From NCBI GenBank assembly GCA_007116445.1, contig SKIM01000005.1:1-15260 (forward strand): 15,260 nucleotides of DNA. Reading direction: 5' to 3'. Positions 7,252 through 13,978 of the stretch are shown here, piece by piece. Each line of letters starts with the position of its first letter. Position 1 is the stretch's first letter. The stretch comes from Natronohydrobacter sp. (GTDB lineage Bacteria; Pseudomonadota; Alphaproteobacteria; Rhodobacterales; Rhodobacteraceae). The position numbers and the translations under genes are program-made. The notes under the pieces are model-generated. The model did no database searches and was not told the DNA's origin. It saw only the letters and a list, made by a program, of their open reading frames with translations.

Positions 7252-8241
7252 ATGACCCGCACTGTCATCGAATCGGCCACCCGCACTGTGATCATCGGCT
7301 TTGACGAGCCGTTTTGCGTGATCGGAGAGCGCATCAATCCTACTGGCCGCAAGAAGCTCGCGCTGGAACTGGAGGCCGGGGATTTCTCGACTGTCGAGCG
7401 CGATGCGCTGGAGCAGGTTGCCTGCGGTGCGATGGTGCTCGACATCAATTCTGGCGCGGTGTTTTCCAACAAGATGGCCGAAGACGCGCGCTATGCCGAC
7501 AATAATTTTGTCGAGCCGCCCCTGATGCGCGAGCTATGCACGCGGGTGCAAGCGCTGGTGGATGTGCCGCTTTGCATCGACAGTTCGGTGCCCGAGGCAC
7601 TGAAAGCCGGGCTTGAGGCCTGCAGCGGCCGGCCCTTGCTGAATTCCGTGACCGGCGAGGAAGAGCGGCTGGAAGCCATCCTGCCGCTGGTCAAGAAATA
7701 CAACGTGCCGGTCGTGGCGATTTCCAACGATGATACCGGGATTTCGGAAGATCCCGATGTGCGCTTTGCCGTCGCCAGGAAGATCGTCGAGCGTGCTGCC
7801 GATTTCGGCATCCCGGCCCATGATATCGTGGTTGATCCGCTGGTCATGCCTATCGGGGCGATGGCGACAGCAGGCCAGCAGGTGTTCGAACTGGTGCGGC
7901 GGCTGCGCAGCGAGTTGGGTGTGAACACCACTTGCGGCGCATCGAATATCAGCTTCGGACTGCCCAATCGGCACGGTGTGAACGCGGCCTTTCTGCCGAT
8001 GGCCATCGGGGCAGGGATGACCAGCGCGATCATGAACCCGGTGCGCTCGGTCGAGATGGAAGCGATCCGCGCGGCGAATCTGCTGATGAATCACGACCCG
8101 AATGGCGGGGCCTGGATCGGGCTGTCGAAAGTGCTGGAAAGCATGAAGGATGGCGCGACATTCGCTGAGGCGTCACGCGCGGCAATGGATGCGGGCGCAC
8201 GCACAGGCGGGCGGCGCGGCGGACGACGCGCGCGGGGCTGA
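7252..8241 (+). CDS. Methyltetrahydrofolate:corrinoid methyltransferase (stand-alone pterin domain)
   Basis: A 329-residue pterin-binding TIM barrel related to the folate domain of methionine synthase MetH and to dihydropteroate synthase. It should bind 5-methyltetrahydrofolate and pass the methyl to a cobalamin protein encoded elsewhere. Motifs: IGERINPTG (24-32), LDINSGA (63-69), LCIDSS (107-112), NSVTGEE (131-137), DPLVMPIG (195-202) and GASNISFGLPNR (229-240). No homocysteine-binding, B12-binding or activation domain is present. Split MetH systems with such a separate folate subunit are known in Rhodobacteraceae, and this is a good candidate subunit. The last 15 residues are an Arg/Gly tail (GGRRGGRRARG). 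The stop is 16 bases from the convergent sbtB stop. Confidence 0.85.
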   Translation: MTRTVIESATRTVIIGFDEPFCVIGERINPTGRKKLALELEAGDFSTVERDALEQVACGAMVLDINSGAVFSNKMAEDARYADNNFVEPPLMRELCTRVQALVDVPLCIDSSVPEALKAGLEACSGRPLLNSVTGEEERLEAILPLVKKYNVPVVAISNDDTGISEDPDVRFAVARKIVERAADFGIPAHDIVVDPLVMPIGAMATAGQQVFELVRRLRSELGVNTTCGASNISFGLPNRHGVNAAFLPMAIGAGMTSAIMNPVRSVEMEAIRAANLLMNHDPNGGAWIGLSKVLESMKDGATFAEASRAAMDAGARTGGRRGGRRARG

Positions 8242-8257
8242 GCCCGCGTGCCATAGG

Positions 8258-8572
8258 TCAGAATTTGTGGCTGCGCAGAACTTCAACACTTTCGAGCCAC
8301 AGGATTCCAGGTTGCTCGACCAGAATGTCCTGCGTGATCTGCTCTGCCAGATTTTCCGCCTTGGCGCGGTCGCGCAGGACGATCTCGAATTTCACGATGG
8401 AAAACTCACGCACCAATTGTGCCGCCTGGGTCCGGTGCACACCATGCGTGCCCCTGCCGCCGCCGGGAAAGATTGACCATCCGACAAGACCTGCTTGTTG
8501 CATGAGCGTCTCGATCTGCGGTTTCAGCAAGCGTTCTACGATGATCGTCAGTTTGACTGCAGGCGTGGTCAT
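8258..8572 (-). CDS. sbtB: PII-like protein SbtB, partner of SbtA
   Basis: A 104-residue protein with the ferredoxin-like PII fold: KLTIIVERLL (7-16), a T-loop region with GGGRGTHGV (37-45), KFEIVL (61-66) and a final SVEVLRSHKF. This order matches cyanobacterial SbtB, which binds adenine nucleotides including cAMP and controls the bicarbonate transporter SbtA. The chain stops where cyanobacterial SbtB continues into the short Cys-containing R-loop (CGPxGC), so redox or apyrase switching through that loop should be absent. The ATG at 8570-8572 overlaps the sbtA stop by 4 bases (ATGA), so the two are translationally coupled. An upstream in-frame extension reaches 8794 but is antisense-like read-through of sbtA. 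Confidence 0.82.
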   Translation of the reverse strand: MTTPAVKLTIIVERLLKPQIETLMQQAGLVGWSIFPGGGRGTHGVHRTQAAQLVREFSIVKFEIVLRDRAKAENLAEQITQDILVEQPGILWLESVEVLRSHKF

Positions 8573-9567
8573 GGCATCAACAGCATTTCCGCAAGGGTCA
8601 TCCAGAGTGGAATTGACAGCAAGGCGACCGGGGTGCCGATACTGGTCGATGTCCCGATATACACTGCCGGATTGGCTGAGGGAATAGCCACACGCAGGGT
8701 CGGAGGGCCTGAGACATCCGAGCTTGACGCGGCCATAACGGCCAGGATGACCACGCCGCCGGGCGAAAATCCTGTGACAAGATGGATCGCCCATCCGAGC
8801 GCGAAGCCAAGGCCCCCATGGACCAGCGGGGCGAGCAGACCATAGACTGCATAGGCAATGGCCACGCCGCGCAACTCGGACAGGCGCGCATAAGCCTCCA
8901 TCCCCATCACGAGCATCAGCAGGGACAACAGGCCCCTGAAAAGTGGTTCATAGAAACTGTCGAAAACCGGATCCGGGCGGGTGAACAGCCCCAGTGCCAG
9001 TCCCAGCAGCAACGCCGAGAAGGCAGAGCCGCGCAGAGTTTCAAAGATCAGGCTACGCAGACTTTGTTGCGTCTGGGCGCCAGCACGTCGCCGGGCGATC
9101 TGTGCCAAGACGATGGCTGCGAGCAGTGCCGGGATATCCATGAAGGGATACAGGGCCGGCGCCCATGCTTCATAAGCGAAGCCGTCATCATCCATGATCG
9201 CCATTCCGGCCGCGAGTGTCGAAACCGAGACTGCGCCGAAGAGCCCAGCTGTCGCAAGCCCATCTTCCTTGCGCAGTTTGGGAAGCAGGCAGAGTGTGAC
9301 CCGGCCCAGCAGCACAATGAACAGCCCGAGTGCCATTGCGGCCATGGCCGGTAGCAGCAGGTCCAAGGGCTGCGCGGTTCTCAGCGCCATCCCGGCGCCC
9401 ATACCAACCTTCAGCAGCAGCACAAGGACGATGAATTGATAAATTGGATCGGGAATTTCAAGACGACTGCCGATCGCCGCCAAGACCATCCCGCCCAACA
9501 GGAAGGCCAGAGTTGGTTTCTGCACCTGTGTCAGAAAGAGCGTCAGGAATTCCAGCAATGTGCTCAC
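8569..9567 (-). CDS. sbtA: Sodium-dependent bicarbonate transporter SbtA family permease
   Basis: A 332-residue, strongly hydrophobic protein with about ten predicted membrane segments in two halves. It resembles cyanobacterial SbtA along its length: QKPTLAFLLGGMV (16-28), GLFGAVSVSTLAA (108-120), YEAWAPALYPFMDIPAL (132-148), FYEPLFRGLLSLLMLVMGME (205-224), the second-half motif SSSDVSGPPTLR (281-292) and IPSANPAVYIG (295-305). Known members import bicarbonate with sodium at the cytoplasmic membrane. The linker between the halves (about 159-177) is much shorter than in Synechocystis. One residue in GAVSVST is Val where I recall Gly in cyanobacteria. Start is GTG at 9567 without a good Shine-Dalgarno; an in-frame TGA lies just upstream, so no longer start is possible. 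It precedes and overlaps sbtB. Confidence 0.9.
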   Translation of the reverse strand: MSTLLEFLTLFLTQVQKPTLAFLLGGMVLAAIGSRLEIPDPIYQFIVLVLLLKVGMGAGMALRTAQPLDLLLPAMAAMALGLFIVLLGRVTLCLLPKLRKEDGLATAGLFGAVSVSTLAAGMAIMDDDGFAYEAWAPALYPFMDIPALLAAIVLAQIARRRAGAQTQQSLRSLIFETLRGSAFSALLLGLALGLFTRPDPVFDSFYEPLFRGLLSLLMLVMGMEAYARLSELRGVAIAYAVYGLLAPLVHGGLGFALGWAIHLVTGFSPGGVVILAVMAASSSDVSGPPTLRVAIPSANPAVYIGTSTSIGTPVALLSIPLWMTLAEMLLMP

Positions 9568-9604
9568 GAAAGCACACTGTGATCATGGGGTCTGGCAGGG
9601 GCGC

Positions 9605-9650
9605 AAAAACAGCAACATGTGCATGGCCAGAATGTCATGGCCATGCACAT
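9605..9650 (-). terminator. Intrinsic terminator of clpX
   Basis: A perfect 13-bp stem (ATGTGCATGGCCA at 9617-9629 with TGGCCATGCACAT at 9638-9650) with an 8-base loop is followed on the minus strand by GTTGCTGTTTTT (9616-9605). It lies 7 bases past the clpX stop and about 37 bases before the sbtA start. Confidence 0.85.
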
Positions 9651-9656
9651 CAGTTC

Positions 9657-10919
9657 TCAGCCTGCGCTGGCCGCAGATTTTTTGGCATCCGTATAGATGA
9701 TCAGCGGTTTCGCCGCCGAAGTTGCGGATTCTTCGTTCACCACGACTTCGCTGACATTTTCCATGCCCGGCAATTCGAACATGGTATCGAGCAGAATGTC
9801 TTCCATGATCGAGCGCAGCCCGCGTGCGCCAGTCTTGCGCGCGATCGCGCGTTTGGCAATGGCGCGCAACGCTTCATCGGTGAAGGTCAGATCGACACCT
9901 TCGATATCGAAAAGCTTCTGATACTGCTTCACAAGCGCATTCTTTGGCTGGGTCAGGATCGTGACCAGCGCATCTTCGTCGAGATCCATCAGCGTCGCGA
10001 CAACAGGCAGACGGCCGACAAATTCCGGGATCAGGCCGAATTTCAGCAGGTCTTCGGGTTCCAGCTGTTTCAGCGACTCGCCGATCGTGATCTGCGTTTC
10101 ATCCTTCACATCGGCACCAAACCCGATGGCCGAGCCCTTGCCGCGCATGTTGATGATCCGGTCAAGCCCGGCAAAGGCCCCTCCGCAGATGAACAGGATG
10201 TTGGTCGTATCCACTTGCAGGAATTCCTGCTGCGGATGCTTGCGCCCCCCTTGCGGCGGAACAGAAGCGACTGTTCCTTCCATCAGCTTGAGAAGTGCTT
10301 GCTGCACCCCTTCGCCCGACACATCGCGGGTGATCGAGGGGTTGTCGGATTTGCGCGTGATCTTGTCGACCTCATCGATATAGACAATGCCACGCTGTGC
10401 GCGTTCGACATTGTATTCCGACGCTTGCAGCAGCTTCAGAATGATGTTTTCGACATCCTCACCGACATAACCGGCTTCGGTCAATGTGGTCGCATCGGCC
10501 ATGGTGAAGGGCACATCGAGGATGCGGGCCAGGGTCTGTGCGAGCAATGTCTTGCCGCAGCCCGTCGGCCCAATCAGCAGGATGTTGGATTTCGACAGTT
10601 CCACCTCACCGGACTTGCCAGTGTGGTTCAGCCGCTTGTAATGGTTGTGTACCGCCACAGAGAGCACGCGCTTTGCCTGTTCCTGTCCGATCACATAATC
10701 ATCCAGCACGCCGCAGATCTCGCGCGGGGTCGGGACGCCATCGGTTGTTTTCAGTCCACCGGATTTCGTTTCCTCGCGGATGATATCCATGCAGAGTTCG
10801 ACGCATTCATCGCAGATGAAAACCGTAGGCCCTGCAATCAGCTTGCGCACCTCATGCTGACTTTTGCCGCAAAAAGAGCAGTAAAGCGTGTTTTTGCTGT
10901 CTGAATCGGATGTCGGCAT
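9657..10919 (-). CDS. clpX: ATP-dependent Clp protease ATPase subunit ClpX
   Basis: ClpX unfolds tagged or adaptor-delivered proteins and threads them into ClpP; in Alphaproteobacteria it also drives cell-cycle proteolysis. The 420-residue protein is full length. Seen: an N-terminal zinc-binding domain with Cys14, Cys17, Cys36 and Cys39; Walker A GPTGCGKT (117-124); pore loop YVGE (151-154); Walker B IVYIDE (178-183); and an IGFGADV segment in the ClpP-docking IGF-loop position. The C-terminus (ESATSAAKPLIIYTD) is normal for the group. ATG 10919 has AGAGG 7 bases upstream. It lies 153 bp downstream of clpP on the same strand and ends in a strong terminator. Confidence 0.98.
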   Translation of the reverse strand: MPTSDSDSKNTLYCSFCGKSQHEVRKLIAGPTVFICDECVELCMDIIREETKSGGLKTTDGVPTPREICGVLDDYVIGQEQAKRVLSVAVHNHYKRLNHTGKSGEVELSKSNILLIGPTGCGKTLLAQTLARILDVPFTMADATTLTEAGYVGEDVENIILKLLQASEYNVERAQRGIVYIDEVDKITRKSDNPSITRDVSGEGVQQALLKLMEGTVASVPPQGGRKHPQQEFLQVDTTNILFICGGAFAGLDRIINMRGKGSAIGFGADVKDETQITIGESLKQLEPEDLLKFGLIPEFVGRLPVVATLMDLDEDALVTILTQPKNALVKQYQKLFDIEGVDLTFTDEALRAIAKRAIARKTGARGLRSIMEDILLDTMFELPGMENVSEVVVNEESATSAAKPLIIYTDAKKSAASAG

Positions 10920-11072
10920 TTCAAACCTCTGTAGACTTCACTGCGATAGGCGCATCCGTGGTGCGTCGCGCGCTACCTTCATGTCCCCCTAGCGTAGGCG
11001 ACTGACCGGATAGGGACAATGCAAAACTGCATCGCCCGCTGCATTTGATCGTGATCCGGGCCGTTGCCGCGC

Positions 11073-11696
11073 TCATGCGCCACTCGTTTCGGCGCGAGAT
11101 TTCACGATGTCGTCAATCAGACCCCAATCCTTGGCCATTTCAGCGGTCATGAAGTTGTCGCGCTCCAGCGCGTCCTCGACTTTCTTCAGCGTCTGTCCCG
11201 TGTGGTGGACATAGATCTTGTTCAGCCGCTCCTTCAGTTCCAGAATCTCGCGGGCGTGGATCGAGATGTCGGTCGCCTGGCCCTGGAACCCGCCCGAGGG
11301 CTGGTGCACCATGATACGGGAATTGGGCAGCGAAAAGCGCATGCCTTTTTCACCGGCACAAAGCAGAAGCGAGCCCATCGACGCCGCCTGACCGACGACC
11401 AGCGTGGACACTTTCGGCTTGATGTACTGCATCGTGTCATAGATCGACAGGCCCGAGGTCACGACACCACCGGGGCTGTTGATATACATCGAGATCTCTT
11501 TCGACGGGTTCTCGGCTTCCAGATGCAGCAGCTGCGCGACGATCAGACTGGCCATGCCATCATGCACAGGGCCGGTGACGAAAATGATGCGTTCCTTCAG
11601 CAGGCGCGAAAAGATGTCATAAGCCCGTTCACCACGGCTGGTCTGTTCCACGACCATGGGGACAAGGTTCATGTAGGTTTCGATCGGATCGCGCAT
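11073..11696 (-). CDS. clpP: ATP-dependent Clp protease proteolytic subunit ClpP
   Basis: Tetradecameric serine protease partnered with ClpX (and ClpA) in the cytoplasm. The 207-residue protein is of normal length with an intact triad: Ser106 in GQAASMGS, His131 in MVHQPSGG and Asp180 in ERDNFM. The N-terminal NLVPMVVEQTSRGERAYDIF is the usual processing and axial-loop region. ATG 11696 is preceded by AAAAGGCAGG. It is upstream of clpX in the standard order; the 153-bp gap holds no obvious terminator, so co-transcription is possible alongside a separate clpX promoter. Confidence 0.98.
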   Translation of the reverse strand: MRDPIETYMNLVPMVVEQTSRGERAYDIFSRLLKERIIFVTGPVHDGMASLIVAQLLHLEAENPSKEISMYINSPGGVVTSGLSIYDTMQYIKPKVSTLVVGQAASMGSLLLCAGEKGMRFSLPNSRIMVHQPSGGFQGQATDISIHAREILELKERLNKIYVHHTGQTLKKVEDALERDNFMTAEMAKDWGLIDDIVKSRAETSGA

Positions 11697-11761
11697 ATGC
11701 CTGCCTTTTGTGACTGTGACCGCTTTATGTGGTCTGGTGATATCTGAATTGTGTTGACAGA

Positions 11762-11790
11762 ATCTTAGTGCTGCGCTTGCTCAGCCGCAA
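11762..11790 (-). promoter_or_regulatory. Candidate clpP promoter
   Basis: On the minus strand, TTGCGG (11790-11785) and TAAGAT (11767-11762) are separated by 17 bases, giving a leader of about 60 bases before clpP. The -35 lies in CCCCTTG, so a heat-shock (CTTG-type) sigma factor could also read it, although the -10 is not a good RpoH match. A small hairpin (GCCGC/GCGGC, 11784-11798 on plus) overlaps the -35. Confidence 0.35.
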
Positions 11791-11814
11791 GGGGCGGCGG
11801 GGAATTTGTGCCAC

Positions 11815-12360
11815 TCATGGTGAAGCCAGCGCCTTGCCCAGCCGCGGCAATTTCGCGCGCCGCAAAAGCGCACGCAAGGGTTGTGGCCTCCCGGAGATTG
11901 TTTCGGTGCGGGTCTGAACCTTTGCGACGACAGCGCCCACCAGCTTCGGGTCGGCAAGCCAGAAAGCCATCAGAAAGTCGTCCGGGCTTCGGGCCGCGAT
12001 ACCTTCAGGGGCGAGTGCGCGCGTCGGAAAATCGCGCAAGTTCAGCGTGATGATCACATCGGCCCCGCCTGCGATCGCAGTGGCCAAGACATGCGTGTCT
12101 GCCGGGTCGGGCAAATGAAGCCGCGCCTCCAGCGCAGGGTCAGCGGCGCATTCGGCATGCGGAAATCCCGCCCGCAGCAGGGCGATCTCGCCGGCGGCAA
12201 TGGCCGCGCCTTTGGGCCCCAGCCGAGCGGCGGCATGTTCCCATTCGCCCAGGATCCGCGGCGACCAGAGCGGGGTGAACCCACCGCGCGCGGCAAGCCC
12301 TGTCAGGATCTCGCGCAGGACTGTCGGATAGAGCACGCAGGCATCGAGAACTGCCTTCAT
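11815..12360 (-). CDS. PIN-domain protein (putative ribonuclease)
   Basis: A 181-residue PIN-domain protein. The acidic residues expected for a metal-dependent nuclease are present: Asp6 in VLDACVL, Glu39 in ILGEWEHA, Asp88 in PADTHVLA and Asp110 in NLRDFP. The C-terminus (about 150-181) is basic (RALLRRAKLPRLGKAL) and could contact RNA. Its ATG (12358-12360) overlaps the stop of the upstream rRNA methyltransferase gene (ATGA), so the two are coupled. No antitoxin-like small gene lies next to it, so it need not be a toxin in the VapC sense; an RNA-processing role, or an antitoxin encoded elsewhere, are alternatives. Target unknown. Confidence 0.82.
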   Translation of the reverse strand: MKAVLDACVLYPTVLREILTGLAARGGFTPLWSPRILGEWEHAAARLGPKGAAIAAGEIALLRAGFPHAECAADPALEARLHLPDPADTHVLATAIAGGADVIITLNLRDFPTRALAPEGIAARSPDDFLMAFWLADPKLVGAVVAKVQTRTETISGRPQPLRALLRRAKLPRLGKALASP

Positions 12361-13550
12361 GCCTCAAGCCGGAAAAACACGGCCTTCAAGTAACCGCTTT
12401 CGGCCAGTTGCGGCAATTGCGGATGATCCGGCCCGGCAAAGCCCGTGTGGATCAGCTGCCCGCGCCGTCCGCCGCGCCCGATGCCGCGCGCGCAGGCATT
12501 GCGAAAAGCGCTCAGATCGGCGGCATGCGAGCAGGAACACAGCCCCAGATAGCCGCCCGGTGCAACCAGCGGCGCGGCAAGGCGCGCGATGCGCTCATAG
12601 GCGCGCAGTCCGGCGGCGAGCGCGTCCTTGTTGGGCGCGAAGGCGGGCGGGTCGCAGACCACCAGATCGAACTGCGCCCCTTCCTGCGCCAGCGTTTCGA
12701 GGGTTGCAAAAGCGTCGCCCTGGCGTGTGCTGAACCGCGCAAGGCTGCCAGAGGCCTCCGCCCCTTGCCGGGCGAGCTCCAGCGCCGGGGCGGAACTGTC
12801 CACGGCCAGCGCGCTGTCTGCCCCCGCTGCGAGCGCTGCAAGCGAGAAGCCGCCGACATGGCTGAAGATATCGAGAACGCGGCCACCTTGCGCCAGTTGC
12901 GCGGCGAAAGCGTGATTGGGCCGCTGGTCAAAAAACAGCCCGGTTTTCTGCCCGCCCAACAGATCCGCCATATAGGTCGCGCCATTCATCGGCACGGGCA
13001 CAGGCCCATCGAGCGCGCCGCAAATAACCAGCGTTTCCTCGGCCAGCCCTTCGAGCACCCGCGCGCGCCCGGCGCCGTTCTTGACGATGGTCGTGACCCC
13101 GGTGACAGCTTGCAGCGCCTCGGCGATCATCTCCAGATGCGTCTCGGCCCAGGCCGCATTGGGCTGGATCACGGCGGCATCGCCAAAACGGTCGATGACG
13201 ACACCGGGCAGGCCATCGGCCTCGGCATGGATCAGACGGTAGAAGGGGGCGTCATGCAACCGGTCACGATGGGCAAGCGCATGGCGCAGGCGGGTTGCGA
13301 CCCAGTCGTGATCGATCACGGTTGCCGGATTGCGATCAAGCATGCGCGCGATGATCTTGGACCCGGGATTGATCGTTACGACACCCATCGGACGCCGCTC
13401 GGCATCTTCGAGCTGTGCGAATGTGCCGGGGGCAAGAGCGCGGGTGCGCCGGTCCGTGACCAGTTCATTGGCAAAGACCCAAGGGAAGCCGTGGCGGATG
13501 GCGCGGGCTTCGGCCTTGGGCATCAGGCGGATGACGGGAAGATCGGTCAT
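12357..13550 (-). CDS. rlmI: RlmI-type class I rRNA (cytosine-C5) methyltransferase
   Basis: A 397-residue SAM-dependent RNA methyltransferase with an N-terminal PUA-like domain (RHGFPWVFANEL at 19-30). A middle segment ends in GGQKTGLFFDQR (199-210), and the Rossmann domain has VLDIFSHVGGFS (225-236), the catalytic-loop DPPAF (300-304) and a Cys-rich LCSCSH further on. RlmI of E. coli makes m5C1962 in 23S rRNA; this protein belongs to the same family, but the target base is inferred. ATG 13550 is chosen because AAAGGA lies 7 bases upstream; the frame is open to 13757, but that extension has no family motifs. It is coupled to the downstream PIN gene. Confidence 0.88.
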   Translation of the reverse strand: MTDLPVIRLMPKAEARAIRHGFPWVFANELVTDRRTRALAPGTFAQLEDAERRPMGVVTINPGSKIIARMLDRNPATVIDHDWVATRLRHALAHRDRLHDAPFYRLIHAEADGLPGVVIDRFGDAAVIQPNAAWAETHLEMIAEALQAVTGVTTIVKNGAGRARVLEGLAEETLVICGALDGPVPVPMNGATYMADLLGGQKTGLFFDQRPNHAFAAQLAQGGRVLDIFSHVGGFSLAALAAGADSALAVDSSAPALELARQGAEASGSLARFSTRQGDAFATLETLAQEGAQFDLVVCDPPAFAPNKDALAAGLRAYERIARLAAPLVAPGGYLGLCSCSHAADLSAFRNACARGIGRGGRRGQLIHTGFAGPDHPQLPQLAESGYLKAVFFRLEA

Positions 13551-13620
13551 GGGGCTGTCCTTTGTCGCGGGCTGCGTGCCGCTTATGCGACGCGCCGCGA
13601 TTTGGAAAGCCCCGACAGGT

Positions 13621-13797
13621 TCAGGCCTGAGGCTTGGCCAGGGAGCGCTGCGCAAATCTGGCGTTGATGGCGCTGCGCAGGGCCCGGAAACCTTGTGCGA
13701 TGAACGCGGCACGCAAGCGACGGGCGTCGGCTTCGAGCTGCAGCGAGTCATGGACAATATTCTGTGCGTCGGCAGGGAGTTGCATGGGGTTCGTCAT
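13621..13797 (-). CDS. Small protein of unknown function
   Basis: A possible 58-residue protein that I do not recognise. It is predicted mostly helical, with a repetitive Arg/Ala-rich second half (LEADARRLRAAFIAQGF, RALRSAINARF) and no membrane segment or Cys pair, resembling the many small helical proteins of Rhodobacteraceae. The ATG at 13797 is the best start, with only AAAGAA-type purines upstream; a TTG at 13842 would give 73 residues. It lies upstream of rlmI on the same strand with a 70-bp gap. It could be a chance frame, though the rlmI frame running back into this region is the less plausible reading. Confidence 0.45.
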   Translation of the reverse strand: MTNPMQLPADAQNIVHDSLQLEADARRLRAAFIAQGFRALRSAINARFAQRSLAKPQA

Positions 13798-13907
13798 TTC
13801 TTTGGCTTTGGTTGCGTTACGACGCAGATATAGATGCCGCAACGCAGCATTGCGATGGCCATTGCTGCAGTCCCGCTATGCGCAGACTGCATGGCGGGCC
13901 AAGGGCG

Positions 13908-13936
13908 TTGAAACGTTAGCGCTAACGAATTATATC
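13908..13936 (+). promoter_or_regulatory. edd promoter
   Basis: TTGAAA (13908-13913) and TATATC (13931-13936) with exactly 17 bases between them form a good sigma70-type promoter. The start point should be near 13943, giving a leader of about 36 bases before edd. Confidence 0.65.
13914..13927. promoter_or_regulatory. LacI-family type operator in the edd promoter spacer
   Basis: CGTTAGCGCTAACG is a perfect 14-bp palindrome with a central CG flanked by symmetric arms, the form typical of LacI/GalR-family repressor sites, including gluconate repressors. It directly abuts the -35 and fills most of the spacer, so a bound repressor would block RNA polymerase. The regulator gene is not in the window. 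Confidence 0.7.
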
Positions 13937-13978
13937 CTGACTAACACGATTCCCGCATTCCTGCTGATGGAGACGACA

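Noticed and set aside
6399..7472. 357-codon open frame on the minus strand
   Set aside because: Antisense to the MetF-like and methyltransferase genes, whose plus-strand frames have clear motifs and ribosome sites.
8225..8252. Bidirectional terminator between the convergent methyltransferase and sbtB genes
   Set aside because: A short GC-rich inverted repeat (CGCGGG/CCCGCG) exists, but neither strand has a U-tract.
9444..10904. 486-codon open frame on the plus strand
   Set aside because: Antisense to clpX and part of sbtA. The clpX reading is certain.
11815..12360. VapBC toxin-antitoxin module
   Set aside because: The PIN domain is present, but no small antitoxin gene precedes or follows it; its partner is the rRNA methyltransferase frame.
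12408..13667. 419-codon open frame on the plus strand
   Set aside because: Antisense to the RlmI-type gene, without recognisable domain and with shadow-like composition.
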